A stretch of DNA of 64,000 nucleotides from the NCBI GenBank assembly GCA_016648135.1, contig JADDOH010023185.1, forward strand, positions 18,003 to 82,002, written 5' to 3'. The translations under genes were made by a program, and so were the position numbers. The notes under the pieces were generated by a model that saw nothing but the letters and a program-made list of their open reading frames with translations, was not told the origin of the DNA and ran no database searches. Positions 43,291-53,290 of the stretch are shown one piece after another. Source of the DNA: Agrypnia vestita. Lineage: Eukaryota > Arthropoda > Insecta > Trichoptera > Phryganeidae. How positions within the stretch are numbered: the stretch's first letter is position 1; every line of letters starts with the position of its first letter.

Positions 43291-45360
43291 GGGTGTCCCA
43301 TCCATGTATGAGAAAATAAATTTTTGAGCTACACAATCGCAAGAGGTATCAAAATTTGCGTAATTTTACACAGATTGCGTAAAAAACTAGAATTGTCTGT
43401 CATCTCGAGGGCTCTACCGAGCTTTGAATTATTGTAAATTTTACATTTTTATAGAGTTAAACCGTTTGCCTAAAATAATTAAAAAATTATGTTTAAAAGG
43501 TATTTTAGTATTGAAATAAATGAAACAAAGCACAAGAAAATAATATAAACAAAATATAGATTATAATCAATGACAAAAAATAAAAATTTTAACTGATTTT
43601 TGTGTCCAAAATTTAGCCCTTCTTTTCGAGATTGCATCCTGGTTCTTATATAGCCATCTCTAGAAGTAACGTCAGTTACACTTTGTGAGGCGTCTGTTAT
43701 ATTCTCTAGGACCCAAAGTGCAATCATCTTAGGTCAAGAATAAATGACAAAGGGGTAACTCATTGACACGAAGCATACAAACACACCATTGTAACGGTCT
43801 CTCCAAATATTGAATCTAAATATTGAATCACGCCACCCTTCCAATCGGTGTTAGTTACAGTTCCGTCACATTCAACGCAAATCACGTCATCTAAATTACA
43901 ACCTTCACCCTTTATTAAAGTTGTCATCGAAGTAAGAATTCCCTTTGCAGTGCCACATCTTTCGGTATTGTGTGTCCCAAAAAAATTGATTCAGGTTGTG
44001 CTAAAATTGAGGTGTGGTCTTCTAAAACTTCTTTGCGATGGTCTTTTCGTCCATCAAATTAAATGCTTTTTACAACAATACCTCCAATATTTTTTGAAGC
44101 TTCCGGGCTTTAGATACATCTCTGTAGATCTTATTTTTATCATTAACCAAAGTTAATCTTCGGTAGAAACCAAACTGACGTCACCGAAAACCGCAGAAGC
44201 AACAGCAGCAGCAGATCGCATCGATATACGGAATCTATCTCAGACTTTAGCAACTGTTGGCAATGGCAATGTATTCCAATTCGCCGTTAAAGTAGATGGT
44301 GTCTCTGTCAAGGGCGTGTTTGTCGTGGATGCTTCTGTTATCGGATACGTTTCTGGAGAAGATTCACGGACTGAATCTTCATCACAATTTGCTGAGACAG
44401 AATCGGTTTCTTGAGTCGAACACAATTTTTTTGTTACCCTTATTGTCTCTTCAATTTATCTCTGCTGTCGTCTTGTCGTTTCTTTATTATCAATAACGCT
44501 TATAACCATTTTCCTATTATTTATTTAATCCAAAAAAAACTTTTCTCATTGATGTGAACTTTCTTAGGTTTTAAACACGAACAAGATTCAAATAAAGTAC
44601 ATTTACAAGCAGAAACGTCAAAAAGATTCTCAGATGACTCTAAAAATTATATTATTTTGTTTGTTTTTGGGCTATCTTTTCAAATTGAGATACTTTTCGA
44701 AATTGAATTTCACTTATTAAATAACTCGTTCCTTAGTTACAATTGGAATCGTAGTTTTGGTACAAATATTGTTGATCTCTTCGGAAACAACTACATGTTT
44801 ATACGTCTGATTTGGATGGATTTGGAGACTTCAATTTCAGGTCGTTCCTGACAAATAAAATAAATTAAATGACGTCCCTTATAGTTGGTAGCTGCTGATT
44901 GTCTTTGTATGGTCCGAACATAGCATAAGCAGTCTGACTACGCCTCGAACTTCTTATTTAAAAATCACAAAATCTGTTTTTAACATTGTAACCATCGCAA
45001 TGGTACTTTTATGGCATAAAAATTATTTTGGCTACGAAGAAAACACTCGTGAGTCAAGAAAGTCCTCAAAACAAGTTCAAATTTGAGGGTTTTTGCAGGT
45101 TGAAACCTAGCAAATTCGAAGTCGCTGGTAACGTGCTGTTGCACGCAAATCGAAACGTCATGTATGATTTACACATAAATATAACAAAAGGTAAATATTT
45201 TTTTGTATTTAGTTCAGGAGCCAAAATTGAGGATAGCGAAATATCACCATAAAAATGACAATTTTTCAAAACTTTGTAGATCGGTAGAACTCTAAAGATA
45301 TAGTTTTATTTTTGAGAGGTCTTGTGTTAAGGTAAGCTAAAAAAAATTATCGGGACAGCC
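43291..45360. mobile_element. 2.07-kb TA-flanked DNA transposon, unclassified
   Basis: Short terminal inverted repeats GGGTGTCCC and GGCTGTCCC (read inward) are each bordered by TA (43289-43290 and 45361-45362). Further in, inverted similarity continues weakly: CTCTACCGAGCTTTG on the left against TTCTACCGATCTACAAAG read inward from the right. The inside carries minus-strand relics of one protein (next entry). TA duplication points to the Tc1/mariner side of DDE transposons, but the protein does not look like a mariner transposase. Confidence 0.65.
43680..44440 (-). pseudogene. Relic of an unclassified transposon-type protein
   Basis: Minus-strand pieces in order: LTETPSTLTANWNTLPLPTV, RSAAAVASAVFGDVSLVSTE, DGRKDHRKEV...LEDHTSI, PESIFLGHTIPKDVALQ, DDVICVECDGTVTNTDWKGG (43850-43890), VIQYLDSIF, then shifted RPLQWCVCMLRVNELPL. 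From memory, the blocks SDR-AAA--AS-vL-D, YLGHvTP, V-CDGT--NTG-KGGVIRLLE and RPLQW-VC-LH-NELPLRHLF belong to an abundant uncharacterised protein family of insects and cnidarians. At least three frame breaks are present. The function is unknown; transposase is an inference from the flanking terminal repeats. Confidence 0.65.
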
Positions 45361-45374
45361 TATACACTATATGT

Positions 45375-45634
45375 GTGCGGAATAGCATTTAAATAGCCAT
45401 CCACTTTATTGAATTTAATATTCTATTAACACCTCTCAATATGATATCATGCAAAAATGAAAATAACATTTACTCTCTCTGTAAGCATTCATGAATATTA
45501 TCCGTTATTAGTATTGTACAATATATCTGTGCGGAACAACATGTAAATAGCCATCCGCTTTATTGAATTTAATATTCTACTAACACCTCTCAATATGATA
45601 TCATGCAAAAATGAAAATTACATTTACTCTCTCT
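45375..45634. repeat. 106-bp direct repeat, two units 154 bp apart
   Basis: Units 45375-45480 and 45529-45634 share GTGCGGAA, AAATAGCCATCC, TTTATTGAATTTAATATTCT, ACACCTCTCAATATGATATC and TTTACTCTCTCT with only a few changes. The segment between them holds CCGTTATTAGTATTGTACAA, which also flanks the left end of the DNA transposon. Confidence 0.85.
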
Positions 45635-46265
45635 AGATGAGGTAGCTAGGATGGTTGGTCCATCAAGAAATGGTCGGTGCTATGAGTGAGTATGTAAAAA
45701 AAATAGAAAGACCAAATACACTTGCTACAAGTGCAAAAAATATTTGTGTTTTGAACATGTAGTGTCTTCTTACAGAAGCTGTTTGACTGAGGAATAGTCA
45801 TTTTTCAGATCAAATTTTTGTTAATTTTTTGTTGGAAGGATGCCACCTTTTGCATATTTTATGTAATATTCTAGTGCCCAAAAATTGAAAATACTGAACT
45901 AGTTAAAAAAATATTTTTTTTTGTGTTTTCTCATATTTAAAAAAAGTCATGTTTCAAAAGTTGGTGAATTTTAATGTTTTTAGTGAAATTGTTTTATAAT
46001 AATCAAAAATATAATAAACGTGCTGCAATTAAGGAAACATTTTTGTTTTAATGTCAAAGAACATTCAATTAAAAATAAAAATTAATAATAAATAAAATAT
46101 TTTGAAAAATCTTCCATTGTAAATCCCGGTACGAGAGACCGGGGTCACCAATGATGTAAGTCAAATTGACGTCACCAATGGCGGGTTAAGCAGATATCTT
46201 TAGAAGTTCCAAAAGTTCCTTCACGTCACAAAATAAGACGCAAAGGAATAAAACTGATGAAAATA
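45635..46265. other. Unassigned stretch, no gene seen
   Basis: Bases 46120-46200 contain CCCGGTACGAGAGACCGGGG, a short GC hairpin with a loop of about seven, and two GTCACCAATG words. A (TCCAA)n run at 46279-46312 precedes the LINE. No gene. Confidence 0.45.
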
Positions 46266-47640
46266 TGATTACAAAATTTACTTATCCAATCCAATCCAAT
46301 TACATCCAATCCAATACATCTCAGAAATGCATTGGAATTTTCATTGATCTTAGAAAAGCCTCTGACAGTATTTCTCACAGCAAACTAATAATAAAATGAA
46401 AATCTGTAGGAAAAGAAGATAAATTTTTAATCTGGATCCGAAGCTATCTCCGTGAAAGGCCACAAAATGTAAAAATTAACCGAACGCTAAGCCAGCCCTT
46501 AACCAGCGACTTTGAAATACCACAAGGGACAGTTCTGGTTCCACTCGTATTTATAATATACGTCAATGACATCTTCAAACTTAATCTGACGGGTAAAATC
46601 GTATCATATGCAGACGACACAGCTATTATTATAAGCGGACCAGGCTGGAACACAGTAAATAAACACGCAAATAGAGAAATGAATATACTGAAATCCTGGT
46701 TTGACAATAATTTGCTCTCCCTAAACTCCAGAAAAACATACCACATTCCCTTTTTGATAAAATACCGCCTTACATAAAAATTATCATTCATAGTATACAC
46801 AAAAATAACAACTGTGACAGAATGACATGCAATAACTCATGCTCAATAATAAATCCAAAAAAGGAAATCAAATATCTTAGAGTAATTATAGACCAACATC
46901 TTAAATGGCATAGCCGTATCAACGAGTTGACAAAAATAATTAGAAGATGTATATATATTTTCATAAGATAGACTTAGCACAGACAATTTAAATTATTTAT
47001 TTATTTAATATTCATGGAAGACCAACAGCACAACAAAGAAGCATAGAAAACATTGATATAATATATACTATGCAACTGTCCATTCTCTACTCCAATATGG
47101 AATAATAGGTTGGGGTGGAACTTATAATAATGTAATAGATCGAATAATAGTAATTCAGAGAACAATTATTAAAGTCATACTTAAAAAAAATCAACATTCC
47201 CCACACAAACACTATTCAAATTGTTTCCAGTCCCAAAGATGGAATCTATATACAATTATACATTAATTATACATAGATTCATCAATTATTTTTAAAGAGT
47301 AGGTATCAATTATTCAACTTATCAAAGAAAACGATCAGGCAAACTTCGAAAAAAAAAAACAACACCAAGATTAAGAGAAAATTTTAAAATCCCAAAATGC
47401 AATACTAAAAAATATCAATAAGGTTTCATATAGTCAGGCATGAAATTTTTTAACAACCTTCCAATCGAAATGAAAAAGATACAGGATACAGAACAATTGA
47501 AGAGCAAATTGAAAGAACATCTCTATGGACTGAACGAGACACCATTACCTTCAGTCAAAGATGTTCACTCTACAACTTCATCCTAGAGATATAATATAAT
47601 ATAAATTAATTAAATGTAAGGAATTATATATAGAAATTCA
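46266..47640 (+). pseudogene. CR1-like LINE reverse transcriptase relic
   Basis: Plus-strand pieces: motif A GIFIDLRKASDSISH (46335-46380), then WIRSYLRERPQNVKINRTLS, motif B IPQGTVLVPLVFIIYVNDIF (46517-46576), and motif C VSYADDTAIII (46599-46631). The thumb follows (ILKSWFDNNLLSLNSRKT; KEIKYLRVIIDQHLKWHSRI), and the C terminus reads KFFNNLPIEMKKIQDTEQLK near 47440-47500. Many stops and shifts are present. It is close in motif wording to the LINE at 35.8-37.7 kb, so the two are likely copies of related families. Endonuclease and ORF1 are absent. Confidence 0.85.
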
Positions 47641-47965
47641 AAGTTCCTTGTCCGAGCACAATGCTCTTAAATGAAGAGGTACTATGAATAACACAATTGT
47701 GTAATAAATATTATTGTAACAATATCCCTTATTTCAATGGGAAAAAATGCACACATCAGAAGAAAAAAACGAGAGTAATTGTTTTTTCTCCTTTCGAAAT
47801 TCGGAGCCAAATCAAATATTTCTTCATGCCGGCGCAGTATAATATATCAAGAAAAACTGCGCGCCGGCGCCGGCGCAGGCTGACCATCAATGCCATCTAG
47901 CGTCGAATTTATTCGCTCCGTACAGGCACCGTCATTATCGTCATAATATTATGTAAAAAAGTAAC
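47641..47965. other. Unassigned stretch with GC-rich palindromic words
   Basis: Bases 47828-47880 contain CCGGCGCAG and GCGCGCCGGCGCCGGCGC, self-complementary GC blocks. The CTCF-like word GACGCTAGATGGC is on the minus strand at 47892-47904. No gene is supported. Confidence 0.4.
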
Positions 47966-48638
47966 CCATAAAAACCAAGTTTTTAATATACTCCCTTTCT
48001 TTGTAAAATATAACAATAATTAAAGACGAATTAAAACATAACACTAAACTTACAGAAATTTAATATATTTCTAAAATGTCAGATGTTTTGAGATGTCAAG
48101 ATTTTGATAGATACAATTATCATCAATATCGTACCTTATGAATTTCCGGCGTCAAATGATTTAGTCAGAATCAGATTTGAGTAATGTAGAATTCTTCAAA
48201 ACTAAGCAGAAATCTAAAATAAATAAATTATTATTTGATTTTTTCCCAAAAAACCCAATTTTGCTGTAATCTGTGAAACAATTGTTTTGTAAATTTTTGA
48301 AATTTGTAGTGATGTACCTATTATACCGACGGAGTAATTCAAATTTATAAAATATTCCGCGACGTTATCGGGCCACCGCGTTGCTATATACCGTTGGTAA
48401 TCAAACTTTTAAAATGATTCCAATTTGAAAAAACCAATAAAATTTGTAAAACTCCGAAATTATACTATAATTATGATTTTTTTTAACAAAAATTTTATAA
48501 ATCTTCTTAATTGTCGCCACGAGTCTGCTTGCCAAGTTTCAGCCCGATTGGATCACGGGAAAATGGACAAAAATCGATCCAAAGTTTTTGGTGACGGCAA
48601 GCAAGCAGACGCCACGAGTTAATATAAAGGGAGTAAAA
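47966..48638. mobile_element. MITE family C, copy 1
   Basis: A dispersed repeat also found at 56307-56807. Both copies share CCATAAAAACCAAGTTTTTA, ACTCCCTT, CGACGGAGTAATTCAAATTT, TTGAAAAAACCA, GGATCACGGGAAAA and GCCACGAGTTAA. Inverted ends ACTCCCTTT (47989-47997) and AAAGGGAGT are bordered by TA, as in Tc1/mariner-type MITEs. An internal inverted block (GTCTGCTTGCC...GGCAAGCAAGCAGAC) lies near the right end. Non-coding. Confidence 0.75.
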
Positions 48639-48944
48639 ATCAAATATGCCTGAGAGGACATCATATTTTAAATAGTTATTTAATTAATTATCATTTTGAG
48701 ATGTACCTATATACATTTAACTATTATGTGGCCTTATGCTTTCGCACAAATTGACAATTCTACGAATATTGCCCAACAAGAATAATATTGAAAATTAAAA
48801 ATACTTATATTTTTGTAATTAAACTATATTTAAGAAATCTTTATAATTGAATATGAGTTGAATGGAATATATGAAAAAGTAAAAAAAAAACATGATATCT
48901 TTAAATTAAAGTGGCCAATTATAATAATATATACCTATATTTAT
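48639..48944. other. AT-rich stretch, no gene seen
   Basis: Background. Confidence 0.4.
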
Positions 48945-49327
48945 ATATAGTACTAGCTTAGCTGCGCAGCTTCATACGCGTAGGTAAGTTAGTAACTTTT
49001 AGTTATATTTTATCAATCTGTGTATATTAATCTTAACATATATCTATTCGTCGCGGATTTTTTATTGAACTTGAGTTGAACGAAGCATTTAAATATCTCT
49101 TACCGTTAAGGAGGCATTCGTAAAAAAACACATAGTTCAACCATTTTTTCGTCTACTCTAGTTGTAAAATAGGTCACTACAAAAGTCTTTTTATTTATAC
49201 GGCATAATATATAAATATAATTCTTTTTCACCCTGAATGTCCATTCTAAGTATTAGATGAGTAGTTTTGTAGATGATCTTCTACATCCAAACTTACAAAC
49301 TTTACCTCTTTATATATTAGTATAGAT
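48945..49327 (+). repeat. Dispersed repeat with TACTAGCT...TATTAGTATAGAT ends
   Basis: Begins ATAGTACTAGCTTAGCTGCG and ends CTCTTTATATATTAGTATAG, with the ends weakly inverted (TACTA / TAGTA). The end is shared with 6115-6186. From memory this end structure is typical of a widespread insect non-autonomous repeat whose superfamily I cannot name. No ORF. Confidence 0.55.
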
Positions 49328-49529
49328 ACCTATTTTAAAATTAATAGAATAAACCATAAATGATTAGCATAAACAAGGCATTGAGCGAGATCTGTATGTT
49401 ATTCATTTTTAAAAAAATGAGATATAACTGTATATTTGTTTTATTGTAACTGCAACGATTTTCATGTTATTTTTTCAATAGACCTGTTTGATTTAATGTA
49501 AAAATAAAAATGACATAACTTACCCTTTT
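49328..49529. other. AT-rich stretch, no gene seen
   Basis: Background. Confidence 0.4.
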
Positions 49530-49870
49530 AAGACAACCTCGCGCCGTCGTGATTAACCACCCACCTCACCCCCCGGCTTCTCTCATTTGTTCTATCGGTC
49601 AACCCGCAAATTGGCTCACGTAACCGCGGGATTTCGGAAGACTCAAAACAAATGGAATTTCTTCGGTAAAAATGGCCGGGACTTATCCACAAACACTTGG
49701 TATTCATGCCCTAATACCCGCCGGTGCGCCATTAGCCCGAGCGGCGTAATATCCTTACATCGGGGTCCCGTAATCTGGCATCGGAATTATTCCAACCCTC
49801 GCCCAATTACATGCGTGTGTGGGCCTCTCGCGGCGTGCTCGTTTGGATAATTCTCAAAGCGATTCGTCAA
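49530..49870. other. GC-rich island, candidate conserved non-coding element
   Basis: Clearly richer in GC than its flanks (ACCCGCCGGTGCGCC, CCGAGCGGCGTAATATCC, CCTCGCCCAATTACATGCG). An 87-codon frame runs through it but has no domain. It is not repeated in the window. Function is inferred only from composition. Confidence 0.35.
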
Positions 49871-50396
49871 ACAAGAAACCGTTTTTTGGACCCCCAAACT
49901 GAAAAATTACTCACAAATGTGTTAAGTATTGGGTGTGCAGTGTAGTGTATGTACCACTTTGACCCGTTGAAAGTTGTAAGTGTTTGTATTGAGAATGTGT
50001 ATCGGAAGGCATGTGTATGCGACGGGGACCCGCCCTTAACATTAGGAATATTACAGGCAATAGGGCAGACAGTTTATAAAAATAATTATGATGTTTTGTC
50101 TTTTCTGCTGTGCGGTTTCGGGTTTCTGAATAAAACACCGGGGTAACTACGCGTTTATACAAATAAATACAATAATATTATTTGACAAGGCATTCTCGCG
50201 TGGTGTGCGTCTTCTCTAGCTAAGCGCTTGATCTAAAATAGCCTCTCCTCCTGTATGTTTCCGCGGTACAGCATCTTCCATTCTGCTCTTACATACACAC
50301 ATAAGTATACATACATCACATCAAGATACATAACAATTATGTAAAGAAAACTTACAACAGATTCAATCAAGATGAATACAAAATTTGATTTTATAA
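49871..50396. other. Mixed stretch, no gene seen
   Basis: Overlapping frames on both strands between 49911 and 50162 have no domain. A TACATACACACATA-type repetition is near 50290. Confidence 0.35.
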
Positions 50397-50515
50397 AATG
50401 TTTACACGAAGCAAACACATTGTGGTGAGACATAATATCTTTAATTAAAACAACTCTTTTTTTTAAAGATATTATGTCTCATCACAACGTGTTTTTCTTC
50501 GTGTGAAAACTATTT
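50397..50515. repeat. Palindromic element, ~120 bp
   Basis: Arms AAATGTTTACACGAAGCAAA...TGAGACATAATATCTTTA and the inverted AAAGATATTATGTCTCATCA...TTCGTGTGAAAACTAT pair closely around a loop of about 28 bases. The hammerhead-like boxes are not present, so it is a different family from the other hairpins. Confidence 0.7.
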
Positions 50516-51099
50516 GAACCCAAATTTCAAACATAATAATAACAATTTATCAGTGATTACCTCTATTTATAAAGCCAAAATGGCATGGTAAAAAGAAAAA
50601 ATAATATAATAATGTGGTGTTAAACAAAGAGTTATTTATTTTTTTGATGTTTTTGTTGTTTTTTTGATTTTGTTTTAATGTTTTTAATTTTACTCCACAC
50701 ATGTACCCGAAGACAAACAACTAGTGAGATGTTTTCTTTATCTAGCTTTTATATAATTCTATGTGCATATTCCTCTTGCCCCAAGGTAGGTGGTGGAATT
50801 CCACAGCTCCTGAATAATCAAGAATATTAATTATATTTAAAAACACATTATTATTGTAAAGTTGCAATTTTTCAGAACAAAGTTCTGTGAAATTTAAAAC
50901 CAAATTAATTAATTTGGTTTCAAATCATGAATATTTTCGTAATGAAAATCTCTTCGTATTTGTCGGAAAACAATCATTGACATTTCTAAAAAAACACAGA
51001 TCTATCGAACATGGTAATCTCCCAGAGCAATAGAGTCAATGATACAATGCCGTAAATCTAATATGGAATATGAAAACAAGATTAATGCACTGAGCTTAA
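50516..51099. other. AT-rich stretch with SINE A tail scar
   Basis: At 50897-50920 AAACCAAATTAATTAATTTGGTTT is a perfect palindrome made of two SINE A tail ends joined head to head. It is a minimal version of the snap-back at 10346-10502. The rest is background. Confidence 0.5.
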
Positions 51100-51414
51100 T
51101 TATAATATTTTCGATTCGAAACAATCATCATGTTCATAACAATACAACAATAAATACAAGTAATACGTGTTCAATAAGCTCCTACAAAATTGAGTAAAAA
51201 AGAGTGTTTAAAAGTGAATTAGAAACAAGTCCATCGACACAGTGAAAACTTACATGGAAGGAAACATTTGAACCAACAATATGTTATATACTGGAAGAAA
51301 TAAGTTAGAAAAATACAAATTAATTATTTCAAATTTGACAAGTGACTAAGGCATACGAGAATAATTTTTATAACAATAAAATATTCTGACTACTCTGTTG
51401 CTCATTAATTAGCA

Positions 51415-52356
51415 TTGAAAATACTAATTTTGGAATCTCACATATTGAAAATGAATTGTAAGCAATGCAATGATAAAATGCAATCTGAAAATGTTTTAAA
51501 ATTCATAAAATGTGGTAATAGTTTCCACTACTCTTGTCAAGGCTTAACAGAAGAGACATTTAAAAATATGCTTCAGATGAATCGTCAGAAATGGAAATGT
51601 ATTTTATGTAAACCCAGCCCACCAAAAGCTAAAACAACCCCGACACAGATACCAGAGGATTCTCAATTTGAACAGTTGAAGAAATATATCGACCAAAAGT
51701 TTGATAATCTTATGTATGAATTAAATAAAACTATTGAAAGAAAAACTCAACCATATTAATGAGAAGATATCTGGCATAGAAGACATCAAAATATCTATTG
51801 AATATCTATCAAGTACGAGTACGACCGTCTCAATAAAACTAATATTGAAAACACTGCTCGTGTTAAAAAACTAGAATCTGAGAATTCAAAGCTTCAAGAA
51901 AGTCACCAAATTGAGTTTGTGAGTTCGTTTGATTCGAGATCTCGAGTGGATGTAATATATACAGATTTCAGCAAGACGTTTGACAAGGTGAGCCATCGTA
52001 TACTTTTGAAAAAATTTCATGCTATAGGAATCCACGGCAACTTATTGAGATGGATAGAATCTTACATTTCTCATCGAACTCAAGTGGTGACTGTAAATGG
52101 ATATGATTCATCTCCGGTTTCTATCACCTCAGGAGTTCCTCAAGGTTCTCACCTTGGTCCCTTGTTCTTTCTTATCTTCATAAATGACTTGCCAAATATA
52201 TTAAGAAATAAGTGTCTATTATATGCCGATGATTTAAAAATTTATTCCGATCCAGAGATCTGGACGAACTATCAAATTGGTGTAAAGCAAATAATATGTC
52301 ACTTAATGCTAAGAAATGTTCATGTATTAGTTTCACTAAAAATATTAAAAAAATAG
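51415..52356 (+). pseudogene. Fused ORF1 (PHD + coiled coil) and RT palm
   Basis: ORF1 opens at 51451-51453 (MNCKQC) or an in-frame upstream codon. It has a PHD-type zinc finger: Cys pairs in NCKQCNDKM and FIKCGNSFHYSCQGL, then WKCILCKPSP. A coiled-coil stretch (QFEQLKKYIDQKF) follows and the frame breaks at 51757. The coiled coil resumes in another frame (KKLESENSKLQESHQIEF) and runs with no stop into VIYTDFSKTFDKVSHRILL, RT motif A. The endonuclease and RT finger are thus deleted. Motif B is GVPQGSHLGPLFFLIFINDL and motif C is LLYADDLKIY. A frameshift at about 52255 ends this frame. Confidence 0.8.
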
Positions 52357-52399
52357 AATTTCTTTATAAACCGGGTGACGTTCCACCTTAGCGAGTGGA

Positions 52400-53050
52400 T
52401 TCGATTCAATAAGGAATCTGGGCGTCATGCTAGATTCTAAACTCACTTTTAGAAACCACTTTGATAATATTACAAACAAGGCATATACTATGTTGGAATT
52501 TATCACCAGAATTACTCAAGACTTTAAAAATCCTCAAAGTCTAAAAATTCTCTATACATCACTAGTACGAAGTATATTGGAATATTCGTCAGTTATTTGG
52601 TCACCTTATTACACAACACATATTACGAGAATCGAGAGAGTGCAGAAAAAGTTTATACGTATTTTGTCATACAAAGCTGGTCAACACAATAACCTTCACA
52701 GCTACGAAGATCGACTTGCCTTTTTCAAGATGCACAAACTTGAGTCCCGACGAAAAATATCCGATCTCATTGTGCTACACAAGATTCTCAGCGGAGCTAT
52801 TGATTCTCTCTGTCTATCTGATATAAATTTGCATGTTAAACCCCGTATAAGAAACCCGGAGTTCTTCAGAATAAGTCAGCACACTAATAATGTCGGTTAC
52901 TTTTCTCCCATTACAAGGTTGTGTCGCACATATAATTTGTATTGTGCTGACCCTAACATTGATGCTGATATTCTTGCAGACACGTTATCTTCGTTCAAAA
53001 ACTCACTCATACACAACATCCATTTTCTAAACGACGACATGAACCTATAG
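52400..53050 (+). pseudogene. Jockey-like LINE RT thumb and C terminus
   Basis: Downstream of the frameshift, the frame reads SIRNLGVMLDSKLTF, then YTSLVRSILEYSSVIWSPYY, IERVQKKFIRILSYK, and LESRRKISDLIVLHKILSGA. It ends NDDMNL with a stop at 53050. These are the usual post-catalytic motifs of jockey-type ORF2 proteins. It continues the RT at 51919-52356, about 30 codons being lost in broken frames between. By wording it is related to the minus-strand fragment at 13159-14015 but is not the same family. Confidence 0.85.
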
Positions 53051-53290
53051 ATCCATTAAATACTAATCGCACTACACTCAAACACAAATATATAATATAC
53101 ATAAATGTACATGTGAAATATAATTAATTACAAAAATACATGTTACTAGAGCGTGCCGAAGACACTTGTGATTGGGATAATGGGCATAGTCTTCACTATA
53201 ATGTTTATTATCTGAGTGTCATGTACCCATTATCCTGTTAGTGTCTCTAATAAATAAAAATAAATAAAAATAAAAAATAAAAAAAAATAC

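Larger units (their letters stand above)
51100..53290 (+). mobile_element. Jockey-like LINE with large internal deletion
   Basis: Holds a 5' region (from roughly 51100), an ORF1 with PHD finger and coiled coil, an ORF2 reverse transcriptase lacking the endonuclease, and a 3' UTR ending in (TAAA/TAAAA)n at 53249-53289. The RT C terminus is still open for over 200 codons. The element is about 2.2 kb; intact relatives are usually 4 to 6 kb. Confidence 0.8.

Noticed and set aside
49587..49850. 87-codon frame in a GC-rich island
   Set aside because: GC-rich DNA has few stops; no domain or splice signals support an exon.
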